From the NCBI GenBank assembly GCA_004298045.1, contig SCRM01000006.1, positions 18,613 to 82,612 of the forward strand: a DNA stretch of 64,000 nt, written 5' to 3'. The DNA is from Rhodanobacter sp. Lineage in GTDB: Bacteria > Pseudomonadota > Gammaproteobacteria > Xanthomonadales > Rhodanobacteraceae. Below the pieces are notes generated by a model. The model made no database searches. It saw only the letters and a list, made by a program, of their open reading frames with translations, and was not told the origin of the DNA. Below, in pieces: positions 27,649 through 36,701 of this stretch (its first letter is position 1; each line of letters opens with the position of its first letter). The translations under genes and the position numbers were made by a program.

Positions 27649-28320
27649 TCAAAACGGCATCCACTTGGAGTTGAAGAAGCGCGACAGCCAGCCCTGGGTG
27701 TTGGAGTCGGCGAGCGAGCCGCGGCCGGTGTAGGCGATGCGCGCGTCGGCCACGCGGGTGGAGGGCACGGTGTTGTTCGGACCGATGTCCTGCGGGCGCA
27801 CGATGCCGGCGATCCGGATCTGCTCCTGGCCCTGGTTGATGGTGAGCAGCTTTTCGCCGCGCACCAGCAGATTGCCGTTGGCCAGGCGCTGGGCGACGGT
27901 GACGGTGATGTTGCCGGTGAGCTGGTTGCTCTGGCTGCTGGAACCGCCGCCGTCGAAGCTGCGCGCGGCATCGGTGCCGACCAGTGCCTTGTTGTAGGTG
28001 TGGCCAAGCAGGCTGGGGGCGCCGATCTTGTTCTTGTCGGTCTTGCTGGTGCTGGTATTGGCCTTCTTGACGGCTTGCGTGTTCTCCACCAGCACGATGG
28101 TGAGGATGTCGCCGGTGCGGTGCGCGCGCGGGTCGGCGAACAGTTCCATGTTCTGCGCGTCGTGGTAGATCGCGCCGTCGGCGACCGGCGCGACCGGCGC
28201 CGCCGGCGCGGTCGCGGCCCATTCGGCATCGTCGTGCCGGGGCTGCAGCCCGGCGCAGCCGGCAAGCACGGCCAGGGCGAGCGCGGCGGCAAGGCGGGCA
28301 AAAAGCGTGGAAACGTGCAC
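27649..28320 (-). CDS. flgH: FlgH L-ring lipoprotein
   Basis: FlgH makes the outer-membrane L-ring. The 223-aa product begins with a lipoprotein signal peptide ([15 protein letters not shown], lipobox LAGC) and continues into the FlgH domain ([47 protein letters not shown]). The start is the GTG at 28320, 11 nt after the flgG stop; an open frame running into flgG is a shadow. Confidence 0.96.
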   Translation of the reverse strand: MHVSTLFARLAAALALAVLAGCAGLQPRHDDAEWAATAPAAPVAPVADGAIYHDAQNMELFADPRAHRTGDILTIVLVENTQAVKKANTSTSKTDKNKIGAPSLLGHTYNKALVGTDAARSFDGGGSSSQSNQLTGNITVTVAQRLANGNLLVRGEKLLTINQGQEQIRIAGIVRPQDIGPNNTVPSTRVADARIAYTGRGSLADSNTQGWLSRFFNSKWMPF

Positions 28321-28331
28321 GGCGGCGTGCC

Positions 28332-29117
28332 TCAGGTCTTGTTGGTGATGGTTTGCAGCATGTTGTCGGCGGCGCTGATCGACTTGGAGTTCATCTCGTA
28401 GGTGCGCTGGGTCTGAATCATGTCCACCATCGCCTCGACGATGTTGACGTTGGACGACTCCAGCGCCCCCTGCAGCAAGGTGCCCATGCCGTTCAGTCCA
28501 GCCTGCCCGGTTTGCGGCGAGCCGCTGGAAGCGGTTTCCAGATACAGGTTCTGGCCCATCGACTGCAGCCCGGCAGGGTTGATGAAATCCGCCAGCTGGA
28601 TATTGCCCACCTGCTGCGGCGCGGCCTGGCCGGGGAGCTTGGCGCCGACCGTGCCGTCGGTACCGATGGTGATCGACTGCGCGCCTTGCGGCAGGGTGAT
28701 CGCCGGCTCGATCGGGTAGCCGTCGGCGGTGACGATCTGGCCGTTCTGATCCTGGTGCAGCGAGCCGTCGCGGGTGTACGCGGTGCTGCCGTCGGGCATC
28801 GTCACCTGGATGAAGCCGCGGCCCTGGATGGCCACGTCCAGCGCGTTGCCGGTCTGGCTGATGGCGCCCTGGGTGAACAGTTTTTCGTTCGCCACCATGC
28901 GCACGCCGGTGCCCATTAAAAGGCCCGACGGCGACTGCGTCTGCTCGGTGGTTTGCGCGCCGGGCTGGCCGAGATTCTGGTACATCAGGTCCTGGAACGC
29001 GGGGCGCGAGGATTTGTAGCCGGTGGTGTTGGCGTTGGCGAGGTTGTTGGAAATGGCGTCCAGCCGCGTCTGCTGCGCGTCGAGGCCGGTCTTGGCAATC
29101 CACAGCGAGGAAAACAT
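28332..29117 (-). CDS. flgG: FlgG distal rod protein
   Basis: FlgG (261 aa) builds the distal rod. N-terminal [20 protein letters not shown] with [14 protein letters not shown], the central [17 protein letters not shown], and the C-terminal [20 protein letters not shown] followed by [12 protein letters not shown] are all FlgG hallmarks. ATG at 29117. Confidence 0.98.
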   Translation of the reverse strand: MFSSLWIAKTGLDAQQTRLDAISNNLANANTTGYKSSRPAFQDLMYQNLGQPGAQTTEQTQSPSGLLMGTGVRMVANEKLFTQGAISQTGNALDVAIQGRGFIQVTMPDGSTAYTRDGSLHQDQNGQIVTADGYPIEPAITLPQGAQSITIGTDGTVGAKLPGQAAPQQVGNIQLADFINPAGLQSMGQNLYLETASSGSPQTGQAGLNGMGTLLQGALESSNVNIVEAMVDMIQTQRTYEMNSKSISAADNMLQTITNKT

Positions 29118-29136
29118 GGTTCGGCTCCGCTAGGTA

Positions 29137-29877
29137 TCAGTTGGCCTGCAGCAATTTCATGCTGGCGTCGGCGTTGTCTTCGGCGGTCTTGATCGAACGC
29201 ACCTGCATCTCGTACTGGCGCGACAGGGCGATCATCTGCACCAGCTCCGTCGAAGGGTTGACGTTGCTTCCTTCAAGCATTTGCGGTGCCAACTGCACCG
29301 CGGGGTCGGCATCGGCGGCCGCCCCGCCGGCCAAGTGCATCAGGCTGTCGGTGCCTTTGCTGAGCGTGGCCGGATCGGGATCGACCAGCTTGATGCGGTC
29401 GATCTGGGTCAGCGTGTTCGGTCCCTGGCCGAGCGGCACGGTGGAGATGGTGCCGTCGTTGCCGATCACGATCTGCGCACTGTCGGGGATGGTGACCGGC
29501 CCGCCGTTGCCGATCACCGGGTTGCCGGCGCCATCCGTCAACATGCCGTCGGCGGTGAGCTGCAGATCGCCGGCGCGGGTATAGGCCTCGCTGCCGTCCG
29601 GCGCCTGCACCGCGATCCAGCCCGGCCCGCGCACCGCCACGTCGAGCGGCCGCCCGGTGTGCTGCATCACGCCCTGGCGATCGTCGCGGCCAATGCCCTG
29701 CGCCACCGCGTTGATCCGCGTGGGGCTGCCGGGGCCAAGCACCGGCAGGCTGCGGAACGCGTCCATTTCGCTCTTGAACCCGGTGGTGGAGGCGTTCGCG
29801 AGGTTGTGGCTGACCACGTCCTGCGCGCGCATCACCTGGGTGGCGCCGGTCATCGCGAGGTAGAGGGAGTGATCCAC
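29137..29877 (-). CDS. flgF: FlgF proximal rod protein
   Basis: FlgF (246 aa) is a proximal rod subunit of the FlgE/F/G family; it begins DHSLYLAMTGATQVMRAQDV and ends EMQVRSIKTAEDNADASMKL. The start codon is GTG at 29877, with an AGGT ribosome site. It sits between flgE (17 nt upstream) and flgG. Confidence 0.96.
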   Translation of the reverse strand: MDHSLYLAMTGATQVMRAQDVVSHNLANASTTGFKSEMDAFRSLPVLGPGSPTRINAVAQGIGRDDRQGVMQHTGRPLDVAVRGPGWIAVQAPDGSEAYTRAGDLQLTADGMLTDGAGNPVIGNGGPVTIPDSAQIVIGNDGTISTVPLGQGPNTLTQIDRIKLVDPDPATLSKGTDSLMHLAGGAAADADPAVQLAPQMLEGSNVNPSTELVQMIALSRQYEMQVRSIKTAEDNADASMKLLQAN

Positions 29878-29893
29878 GGCGGCTTACCTCGAC

Positions 29894-31114
29894 TTAGCGC
29901 GATACCGCGTTGAACAGCGTGGAGGTGAGCGTGTTGTCGGTACCCAGCACCTGTGCGTTGGCCTGGTAGTCGCGCTGCGCCTTGATCATGTCCACCAGCT
30001 GCTCGGTGGTGTCCGAGGTGTTGGACTCCTCCAGCGAGCCGGACTGGATGGTGCCGTACTGGCCGCTGGCCGCAGTGCCCATCACCGCGGTGCCCGATTC
30101 GGTGCTCCCCATCCAGCTGGCGGCGCCCAGCTGGCGCAGGCCCTGCAGGTTCTGGAAATTCGCCATCGCCAGCTGGCCGAGCTTGCTGCTTTGCCCGTTG
30201 GAGTAATTGGCGGTGACGATGCCGGCGCTGTCGATGTCGATCGAGGACAGCGCGCCGGCCGTATAGCCGTCCTGGCTGATGGTGCCGGCGGCATAGCCGG
30301 TGCCGTACTGCGTGGTCTTGGCAAAATTGACCGACAGCGTCTGCGGGTTGGAGCCGTTGGCGTAATTGAGCGGGTTGAAGGTGACGACGCCGCTGGCCGG
30401 CGTGGCCAGCCCGCCGGTGGCGTTGAATGTGAGCGCCTGGGTGCCGGCGCTTTGGCCGTCCACATACAGGTTCACATTCCACTGGTTGGAGCCGGTCTTG
30501 ACGTAATACGTGGTGGCTTGATGCGAGGAGCCCAGGCTGTCGTACACGGTGAACGTGGCCGACTGGTTGAACGTGGCGGGGTTGGTGGTATCGAACGGCA
30601 ACACCGGCGCCGTGGCGTCGGCCGGCAGGTTGGACGACACCACCGCCGTGCCGCTCGGCTTGGCGGTGCTTTGCGCGGTGACCAGGTTCAGGTCGGTCAG
30701 GGTGCTGGTATCGAAGGTGTTGCTGGTATTGCTGTACGGGTAGATCTGCAGCGCGTCGTGGTCCTGGTTGATGACATTGCCCGCCGGGTCCTGGTGGAAC
30801 GCGCCAGCACGGGTGTAGGCGTAGCCGTTGCCGGTGTTCACCACGAAAAACCCGTTGCCGCTGATGGCCAGGTCGAGGCTGTTGCCGGTGGTCTGGATAT
30901 CCCCCTGCGCAAACTGCTGGGCGACGTCGGTCATGCGCGTGCCGCTGCCCACGGTAGTCGCGCCAAGGTTGATGCCGGTGTAGGCGTAGATATCCGCGAA
31001 CTCCGCGCGCGAACCCTTGAAGCCGGTGGTGTTGGCGTTGGCGATGTTGTTGGCGATCACGTTGAGATCGGACTGGGCACCCTTGATGCCGCTGAGCGCT
31101 TGATTGAGAGCCAT
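29894..31114 (-). CDS. flgE: FlgE hook protein
   Basis: FlgE (406 aa) forms the hook. It has the rod/hook N-terminus (ALSGIKGAQSDLNVIANNIA), the AYTRAGAFHQDPAGNVI motif, an inserted domain at about 150–290 rich in Thr/Ser/Asn, and the C-terminal ESNTSDTTEQLVDMIKAQRD. Position between flgD and flgF supports hook rather than rod protein. Confidence 0.97.
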   Translation of the reverse strand: MALNQALSGIKGAQSDLNVIANNIANANTTGFKGSRAEFADIYAYTGINLGATTVGSGTRMTDVAQQFAQGDIQTTGNSLDLAISGNGFFVVNTGNGYAYTRAGAFHQDPAGNVINQDHDALQIYPYSNTSNTFDTSTLTDLNLVTAQSTAKPSGTAVVSSNLPADATAPVLPFDTTNPATFNQSATFTVYDSLGSSHQATTYYVKTGSNQWNVNLYVDGQSAGTQALTFNATGGLATPASGVVTFNPLNYANGSNPQTLSVNFAKTTQYGTGYAAGTISQDGYTAGALSSIDIDSAGIVTANYSNGQSSKLGQLAMANFQNLQGLRQLGAASWMGSTESGTAVMGTAASGQYGTIQSGSLEESNTSDTTEQLVDMIKAQRDYQANAQVLGTDNTLTSTLFNAVSR

Positions 31115-31144
31115 GGATGAATCCTCGGTTGCGGTGGCGTGCGA

Positions 31145-31810
31145 TCAGTTGATCTGCGCGATGGAGGTGAGCGGCACGCCGCCCACGCCGTTGACTTGCA
31201 CGTAGGTGCCCACTTTGGCGCCGCCGTAACCAACGCCGGTCACGGTGCCGCTGACGTAGGTGGTGAGCGCGTTGCCCTTGGGGTCGGCGGCAGCGATGCC
31301 GTACTGCCCTGGCGGCAACGGGTTGCCGTTGGCATCCATGCCATCCCAGCTGAAGCGGGCCAGCCCGGCCTGCTGCGGGCCGAGGTCGAGCGTGCGCACG
31401 ACCTTGCCGGCCCCGTTGGTGATGACCACCTGCGCATTGGCGGTGGCGTCGCTCACGCCGACCGAGCCGGCGATGGCGCTGCCCGCATAGCTCAGCGTGC
31501 TGGACGGCACCAGCACGTGGCGCCCCACCAGCCCGACCGAGCCCAGCACCTGCGAGGACTGCATCGAGCTGGCCACCTGGCTGGACAGGCTGTTGACGCT
31601 GGTGTTGAGGTCCTGCGTGGCCGCCAGCTGGCTGAACTGCGCCAGCTGCGACACGAACTGGGTGTTGTCCATCGGCTTGGTCGGGTCCTGCGTCTGCAGC
31701 TGCGTGGTCAGGAGCTTCAGGAAATCCGCTTGGCTCATGCTGTTGCCAAGCGCTGCGTTGACGCCGGAAGCAGCCGATGCCGGGGCGGCACCAATGGCAT
31801 TGGTAGTCAT
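31145..31810 (-). CDS. flgD: FlgD hook cap protein
   Basis: FlgD is the scaffold that caps the growing hook and is discarded afterwards. The 221-aa product has the export/assembly motif MSQADFLKLLTTQLQTQDPT, then tandem FLG_D2-like beta domains. The ATG at 31810 follows a GAGGTG ribosome site; a long open frame upstream runs antiphase through flgC/flgB. Confidence 0.97.
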   Translation of the reverse strand: MTTNAIGAAPASAASGVNAALGNSMSQADFLKLLTTQLQTQDPTKPMDNTQFVSQLAQFSQLAATQDLNTSVNSLSSQVASSMQSSQVLGSVGLVGRHVLVPSSTLSYAGSAIAGSVGVSDATANAQVVITNGAGKVVRTLDLGPQQAGLARFSWDGMDANGNPLPPGQYGIAAADPKGNALTTYVSGTVTGVGYGGAKVGTYVQVNGVGGVPLTSIAQIN

Positions 31811-31821
31811 CGCATCACCTC

Positions 31822-32247
31822 TCACTTGCCGAGATTCAGGGTCTGCAACAGCAACTGCTTGGCGCTGTTCATGACCTCGACGTTGTTCTGGTAGGAGCGC
31901 GACGCGGAGATCATGTTGACCAGCTCGTCGACCGGGTTGACGTTGGAGCCGTACACGTAGCCTTGGGCGTTTGCCAGCGGGTTGCCCGGCTCGTACCGCG
32001 CCGGCACATCGGCCTGGCTCTCGCTGACGCCAAGCACCTGCACGCCTTGGGCGGCGGCGCCGTCCGCAGCGCTGCCGAGCGACTGGCGATGGATCGCGGC
32101 AAACACCGGCTCGCGGGCGCGGTAGGCACCCTGCGGCGTGGTCGCCACGCTTTCCGCGTTGGCGAGGTTGCTGGCCACCGTGTTGAGCCGCAGCGATTGC
32201 GCGGCCATGCCGGTGCCGGCCACGTTGAAAATGGAATACAGCGACAT
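31822..32247 (-). CDS. flgC: FlgC proximal rod protein
   Basis: FlgC (141 aa): SLYSIFNVAGTGMAAQSLRLNTVASNLANAES-type N-terminus (residues 2–33) and the C-terminal VNPVDELVNMISASRSYQNN are diagnostic of the proximal rod protein. The ATG overlaps the flgB stop by one base (TGATG), indicating coupling. Confidence 0.97.
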   Translation of the reverse strand: MSLYSIFNVAGTGMAAQSLRLNTVASNLANAESVATTPQGAYRAREPVFAAIHRQSLGSAADGAAAQGVQVLGVSESQADVPARYEPGNPLANAQGYVYGSNVNPVDELVNMISASRSYQNNVEVMNSAKQLLLQTLNLGK

Positions 32248-32660
32248 CAGCCCTGCCCTCCGGTGATGGCGGTGCGCAGCATGCTGATCTGCGCGGTAAT
32301 GAAGGAAAGGCTGGCCTGGTAATGCACCGTGTTGCCGGCAAAATCGGCCTGCTCCACCTGCGTGTCGACGGTGTTGCCATCCATCGTCGGCTGGCTGGGC
32401 ACGCGGTATTCAAGCGGTGCCTGCCCCGGCGCGGCGCCTTGGCCATTGCCGATTTGTCCGGTATCCGGCGTCGCCAACGGCAGGTTGCCGCCGGCCGTGC
32501 CGCCCGCCGCCTGGAGCGCCTTGCGAAAATCCACATCGCGCGCAAGAAAGCCGGGGGTGTCGGCGTTGGCAAGATTGTTGGCCAGCACGTCCGCCCGGCG
32601 CTGCCAAAGCGCCAGCGCCTGGGTGTGGATGCCAAACAGGTTTTCAGGCAATGCGCTCAT
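32247..32660 (-). CDS. flgB: FlgB proximal rod protein
   Basis: FlgB (137 aa) is the first rod subunit above FliE. Features: LWQRRADVLANNLANADTPG and DFAGNTVHYQASLSFITAQI. The ATG at 32660 has a GGAG site; an extended frame upstream covers the promoter and is rejected. It leads the flgBCDEFGHIJKL operon from the sigma-54 site at 32697. Confidence 0.96.
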   Translation of the reverse strand: MSALPENLFGIHTQALALWQRRADVLANNLANADTPGFLARDVDFRKALQAAGGTAGGNLPLATPDTGQIGNGQGAAPGQAPLEYRVPSQPTMDGNTVDTQVEQADFAGNTVHYQASLSFITAQISMLRTAITGGQG

Positions 32661-32696
32661 CTCGACTCCGCGTGCAGTGGCTGCACGAAAGTCAAA

Positions 32697-32712
32697 GGCA
32701 AGTTGCATGCCA
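32697..32712 (-). promoter_or_regulatory. Sigma-54 promoter of the flgB operon
   Basis: The minus-strand TGGCATGCAACTTGCC matches TGGCAYR-N4-TTGCW except the last base. The predicted start leaves a leader of about 25 nt before flgB. Confidence 0.85.
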
Positions 32713-32828
32713 CGGGCCGCGAACCGTTGCGGCGCATGGGCCGGGCGCCATTTCGCCCGGGCCCCGCACAAGCCGCGCATGGCCGGAGTCGGATTGTTGA
32801 CGCGGTCAACCCGCGCGTCGCATCCCCG

Positions 32829-33761
32829 TCAGGCCTTGGCCGATTCGGCCGGCAACAGTTCAAACACCGCCTGCGCCAAAAGGTCGGGCTGGAACTTGGC
32901 AACAAACGCGTCGGCCTTCACCTCTTTCACCATCGAGGTGTTGAAGCCGCCGGAGAGCGAGCTGTGCAGCACCACCTTGAGCGCGCGCAGTTGCGCATCC
33001 TCGCGGATGGCGCGGGTCAGTGCGTAGCCGTCCAAACGCGGCATTTCGATATCGGACACCACCAGCTTCACGCCTTCGGCCGGGTTGCCCTCTGCCAGCT
33101 GGTGCAGCTTTGCCAGCGCCTCCTCGCCGTCCTTCGCCACGATGCACTCGATGTTCATCTGCTTGAACAGCGCCACCAGCCGCCGGCGCGCCACCAGCGA
33201 GTCGTCCGCCACCAGCACCCGCCGCGGCGTCATCGCGCGCGCCTCGGCCAGCCGCTGCATCTGCAGCGACAGGTCGGCCGGCGCCGAATCGATGCCGGCC
33301 AGCACTTGCTCCACATCCACCACCGCCAGCAGCGCGCCATCCACGCGGGTCACCGCGTTGACCTTGTTGCCAAACCCGAGTGCAGTCGGCGGCGCCGCCA
33401 TCTGCCCGCCATCGACCTGCACCATGCGCTGCAGGTCGGCCACCAGGAACCCCTGCACGCTGCCGCTGAACTCGGTCACCATCAAATGCGCCGAATCCAC
33501 CTCGCGCAGCGGCGGGTAGCCGAGCGCGGCGGCCAGGTCGATCACCGGGATGGTCTGCCCGCGATAGTCGCAACTGCCGGCCAGCAGCGCGTGCACGCCC
33601 AGCATGCGTTCCAGCGGCGGCCGCCGCATTACCTCGCGCACCTTGAACACGTTGATGCCGAACAACTGCGCATCGCCCAGCCGGAACAGCAGCATCGCCA
33701 CGCGATTGTGTCCGGCCAGCCGCGTGTGTTGCTCGACGCGTTCCAGCAGCGAGTTGCCCAT
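32829..33761 (-). CDS. cheV: CheV chemotaxis coupling protein
   Basis: CheV (310 aa) joins an N-terminal CheW domain (about 20–165) that docks on chemoreceptors and CheA to a C-terminal receiver domain (about 180–305: VLVADDSLVARRRLVALF with acidic pair, phospho-acceptor in VVSDIEMPRLDGYAL). It tunes receptor coupling. The ATG at 33761 has AAGGTGG upstream; an in-frame GTG at 33770 is less likely. A sigma-28 promoter lies 49 nt before the ATG. Confidence 0.95.
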   Translation of the reverse strand: MGNSLLERVEQHTRLAGHNRVAMLLFRLGDAQLFGINVFKVREVMRRPPLERMLGVHALLAGSCDYRGQTIPVIDLAAALGYPPLREVDSAHLMVTEFSGSVQGFLVADLQRMVQVDGGQMAAPPTALGFGNKVNAVTRVDGALLAVVDVEQVLAGIDSAPADLSLQMQRLAEARAMTPRRVLVADDSLVARRRLVALFKQMNIECIVAKDGEEALAKLHQLAEGNPAEGVKLVVSDIEMPRLDGYALTRAIREDAQLRALKVVLHSSLSGGFNTSMVKEVKADAFVAKFQPDLLAQAVFELLPAESAKA

Positions 33762-33809
33762 GAATTCCACCTTGGTCTGCGCAGGCGCCGGCGTGGCGCC
33801 ACGCGGACG

Positions 33810-33836
33810 CTATCGGCCACGCCGCCGGGTGCTTGA
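33810..33836 (-). promoter_or_regulatory. Sigma-28 (FliA) promoter of cheV
   Basis: On the minus strand TCAAGCAC, 11 nt, GCCGATAG: the -10 element matches GCCGATAA in 7 of 8 positions and the -35 shares TCAAG with the fliC site. Spacing is the canonical 11 nt. Confidence 0.75.
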
Positions 33837-33986
33837 GCATCGCCGGCCGCACGCTCCGGCGTCGCGCACTACAAGGGGAATCGGGAATCGCGATGGCGCG
33901 GGCACGAGGGTGGATGTGGGTCGGGATTCATCCCGACGGGCTGTTGGCTGGAATGGTGGGTATCTCTGCGGTCGACGCAGCATCAA

Positions 33987-34022
33987 AGCGGTTTCGTGCC
34001 GCTGGCGCGGCACGAAACCGCT
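33987..34022. repeat. Perfect 16-bp inverted repeat between cheV and the chemoreceptor gene
   Basis: AGCGGTTTCGTGCCGC, loop TGGC, then the exact complement. It lies in the 493-bp divergent gap, upstream of both genes, with no T-run on either side and no gene reading toward it. It is neither a clear terminator nor in either predicted transcript. The rest of this gap has a short GGGAATC-type repeat near 33876 and the sigma-54 site at 34160. Confidence 0.8.
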
Positions 34023-34159
34023 CTGAAGCCACAGCTATCGCGGACGCCCAACCAGGCATGCGGCCATTCCGCCAGAAGCCCGGCCCACAGGGGGCACGGC
34101 GCAAGACGCACCTAGCCTTTCGGCGCCGCACCCATCGCCCAACCACACCACGCCCCCAC

Positions 34160-34175
34160 TGGCATGCGGCTTGCT
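34160..34175 (+). promoter_or_regulatory. Sigma-54 promoter of the chemoreceptor-flgA unit
   Basis: TGGCATGCGGCTTGCT is a full match to TGGCAYR-N4-TTGCW. It implies that flgA, needed for P-ring assembly, is transcribed with the receptor in the sigma-54 class. Leader of about 70 nt to the ATG at 34255. Confidence 0.85.
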
Positions 34176-34254
34176 TTCTCAAGCTTCATGAAATTCGGAC
34201 GATGCAGTGACGGCAAGCGCACCGTGCGCCATAACCCAAGGTGATGTTCAGCCC

Positions 34255-35559
34255 ATGAGTCTGATCTGGAACCCGCATCTCGCGGCCCTCGTGGAGGCCG
34301 CGGCGGCCGGTCGCGAGGCCGAGGTCGCCAGCCTGCGGCGCCGATATCCGCGCGCCGCGCAGGTCTTGGCGCCGCTCCTGGCGCGCGTCGCCGCGCGCCC
34401 GCCGGCGGCGGTGGCGCTGCAATGCATCGAGCAGCAAAGCCTGGTGCTGGGGGCCGTGCAGCGGTTGGCCGGCGAGCAGGGTGCACTCGACAAGGCGGCC
34501 ACCGAGAGTCGCGCCAGCGTCGACCACTTGACGGCGGGCAGCGCCGGGATCTCGACGGCACTGGCCGAGGTGGACGCGCAGTTGGCGGCCGCCAGCACCG
34601 CCGGTGAAGCCGGCACCGCGTCGGTGGCGGAGCTGGATGGCCAGCTGCGCCTGTTGCGCAGCGCGCTGGCGGCGATGAACCGCAACCAGAGCAAGCTGGC
34701 CGAGCAAGTCGAACAGATCCGCAAGCTCACCGCGACAGTGCAGGAGATCGCGCACCAGACCAACCTGGTGGCACTGAACGCCGCGATCGAGGCCGCGCGC
34801 GCCGGCGAAGCCGGGCGCGGGTTTGCGGTGGTGGCCGACGAGGTGAAGCAACTGGCGGAAAAAACCGCCGATGCCACGGCGGAGATCGAGAACGTCACCA
34901 GCTCGATCGGCGACTTCTCCACCCAATTGAACGGCGACGTGCAGCACGGGCTGGCCCAGCTCGAACGCGCGCAGACCGGCGCCGCGCAGTCGAGCGCCAC
35001 ACTTGGCGCCGGCAGCAGCGCCCTGTCCGCAACACGCGAGCGCATGCACCAGTTGGTGCAGAGCCACGACGCCCAACACGCACGCGCCACCGCTGCACAA
35101 TCGGTGCTGGGTGCCTTGCAGCGTCGCGGCAACGAAGCGCAGCGCCAGGCCGAAGCATTGCAACGCGCGGCCCTGCTTTCGCAACGGCTGGGCCTGGACT
35201 GGCTGGAAAGCCTGAGCGGCAACGACCCGGCCAGCTTGAGCCTGACCGTGCGCGAAAGCGCCAGCAATCTGAGCCAATCTGCGACTGCGGCGTTGGCCGA
35301 GCCGGCTGCGCTCGACCGCCGCTGGTTCGACACCCACGCGATCCGGCGTAGTGTGGAGCGCCTGGTGGCCCTGCACTCGCAACACGCAGCCAGCGCCGCG
35401 CTGGGCGCCACCGGCACCGAGTTGTGCGCGCAAGGCGAGCGCTTTGTCACCCTGCTTGGCAACGGCGAAACCGGCCCGGCGGGCGAAGCCTTGCGACAGA
35501 TCGAAACCGGCCGCGATGCGCTGATTGCGCAACTTGGCAGCCTGCTGGCCGACGCATGA
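34255..35559 (+). CDS. Soluble methyl-accepting chemotaxis protein
   Basis: The 434-aa protein has no membrane segment or signal peptide. Its N-terminal 140 residues are helical; the conserved signalling hairpin tip is at about 160–200 ([20 protein letters not shown], then [21 protein letters not shown]). A non-standard helical C-terminal part (about 310–430) contains clustered His and one Cys ([24 protein letters not shown]) but does not match the CZB pattern well. It probably senses a cytoplasmic signal and feeds CheA with CheW/CheV. ATGA overlap with flgA shows co-translation. The ATG at 34255 is chosen; an upstream ATG at 34207 lies in the leader. Confidence 0.88.
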   Translation: MSLIWNPHLAALVEAAAAGREAEVASLRRRYPRAAQVLAPLLARVAARPPAAVALQCIEQQSLVLGAVQRLAGEQGALDKAATESRASVDHLTAGSAGISTALAEVDAQLAAASTAGEAGTASVAELDGQLRLLRSALAAMNRNQSKLAEQVEQIRKLTATVQEIAHQTNLVALNAAIEAARAGEAGRGFAVVADEVKQLAEKTADATAEIENVTSSIGDFSTQLNGDVQHGLAQLERAQTGAAQSSATLGAGSSALSATRERMHQLVQSHDAQHARATAAQSVLGALQRRGNEAQRQAEALQRAALLSQRLGLDWLESLSGNDPASLSLTVRESASNLSQSATAALAEPAALDRRWFDTHAIRRSVERLVALHSQHAASAALGATGTELCAQGERFVTLLGNGETGPAGEALRQIETGRDALIAQLGSLLADA

Positions 35560-36269
35560 GTGCTTGCCGTGCCCGCATCGGTTTGCGCCAGCCATGCATC
35601 TGGCTGGCCCTTGCCGTGCTGGGCATCGGCACGCCCATCGGCGCACACGCCACCGCGCGCAGTGCCGCCGAGCAAGCGGTGCGCGCCTACTTCGGTACGC
35701 CCGGTGCCCGCGTCGTGGCGCAGGCCGCCGCGCTCAACCCGCGCCTGCGCCTCGCGCCCTGTGGCGTGCCGTTGACCGCCAAGGTACCCGATGGCGTGCG
35801 CGCGATGCCGCAAGTCAGCGTGCCAGTCAGTTGTCGACAAACGCCACAAGGCTGGACGATCCGGGTGCCGGTGCACCTGCAGGTCTTTCGCCAGGTGCTG
35901 GTGACCACCCACGCCCTGCGGCGCGGCGACGGCATCCACGCCGACGATGTGCGCAGCGAGGAACGCGACGTGGCGCGCCTCGGCTACGGCTATCTCGACC
36001 AACCGGATCAGCTCGCCGACCGGACGTTGGCGCGCGCGCTGCCCGCCGGCAGCGTGCTGACCCCGGCCGCACTCGGCGGGCGCACCATGGTGCGCGCCGG
36101 CGACCGCGTGCAGATGGTGGCGCAACTTGGCGATATCGTCGTGCGCGCCGACGGCGTTGCCCTGGGCAGCGGCGACAATGGCACACGACTGCGCGTGCGC
36201 AACGGCAGTTCGGGCACCATTGTCGACGGCGTCGTCAGCGGCCCGGGCGTGGTACGGACACTTCCCTGA
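35556..36269 (+). CDS. flgA: FlgA P-ring assembly chaperone
   Basis: FlgA is the periplasmic chaperone for FlgI. The 237-aa product has a signal peptide (hydrophobic stretch [16 protein letters not shown]), an N-terminal AFP-like region and the C-terminal SAF domain ([33 protein letters not shown]). The ATG overlaps the receptor gene stop codon (ATGA). Confidence 0.95.
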   Translation: MSACRARIGLRQPCIWLALAVLGIGTPIGAHATARSAAEQAVRAYFGTPGARVVAQAAALNPRLRLAPCGVPLTAKVPDGVRAMPQVSVPVSCRQTPQGWTIRVPVHLQVFRQVLVTTHALRRGDGIHADDVRSEERDVARLGYGYLDQPDQLADRTLARALPAGSVLTPAALGGRTMVRAGDRVQMVAQLGDIVVRADGVALGSGDNGTRLRVRNGSSGTIVDGVVSGPGVVRTLP

Positions 36270-36271
36270 AC

Positions 36272-36287
36272 TGTGACGAACATCACA
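36272..36287 (+). promoter_or_regulatory. CRP/Clp-type operator upstream of flgM
   Basis: TGTGACGAACATCACA is a perfect TGTGA-N6-TCACA palindrome 3 nt after the flgA stop, centred about 54 nt upstream of the start predicted from the adjacent sigma-28 boxes. Confidence 0.75.
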
Positions 36288-36299
36288 AGGCAGGGCCTC

Positions 36300-36326
36300 T
36301 AAAGTTTCCTGCTCGACTGCCGTAAA
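36300..36326 (+). promoter_or_regulatory. Sigma-28 (FliA) promoter of flgMN
   Basis: TAAAGTTT (a perfect -35 element), 11 nt, then GCCGTAAA (6 of 8 to GCCGATAA). Leader of about 27 nt to flgM. This makes FlgM subject to feedback through its own target sigma factor. Confidence 0.85.
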
Positions 36327-36362
36327 AGGTCACACAGGGGCTTCACCCAGCGAGTACACATG

Positions 36363-36701
36363 ATGAGCGCGACCATCTCCAACAACGGTTTGCCACCGCA
36401 GCTTCCGCAGGTTTCCGGCAACCCGGGCAGCGGTGGTGCGGCCGGGGCCGCCGGCACCGACGCCGGAACGGGTTCCGGTGCCGCCGCGGTGGGCCACGGC
36501 ACCGATCAGGTCAAGCTGACCGACTCCGCGCGGGCATTGCAGCAAGCCGCCCGCCCGGACAACGGCAGCGCGATCGACACCAAACGGGTCGACCAGGTGC
36601 GCGCCGCGATTGCCAGCGGCAGCTACCAGATCAACCCCGGCAACATTGCCGACCGGCTGATTTCGCTGGACCACCAGCTCGGCGGTACGGGCAAGGCATG
36701 A
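36363..36701 (+). CDS. flgM: FlgM anti-sigma-28 factor
   Basis: FlgM holds FliA inactive until it is exported through the finished hook. The product (112 aa; 113 from the adjoining ATG at 36360) has a long Gly/Ala-rich disordered N-terminus and the conserved C-terminal FliA-binding part: DQVKLTDSARALQQAA, then DTKRVDQVRAAIASGSYQIN and IADRLISLD. It overlaps flgN (ATGA). Confidence 0.93.
   Translation: MSATISNNGLPPQLPQVSGNPGSGGAAGAAGTDAGTGSGAAAVGHGTDQVKLTDSARALQQAARPDNGSAIDTKRVDQVRAAIASGSYQINPGNIADRLISLDHQLGGTGKA

Noticed and set aside
34255..35559. CZB zinc-binding domain at the C-terminus of the soluble chemoreceptor
   Set aside because: His and Cys residues are present but not in the CZB order or spacing.
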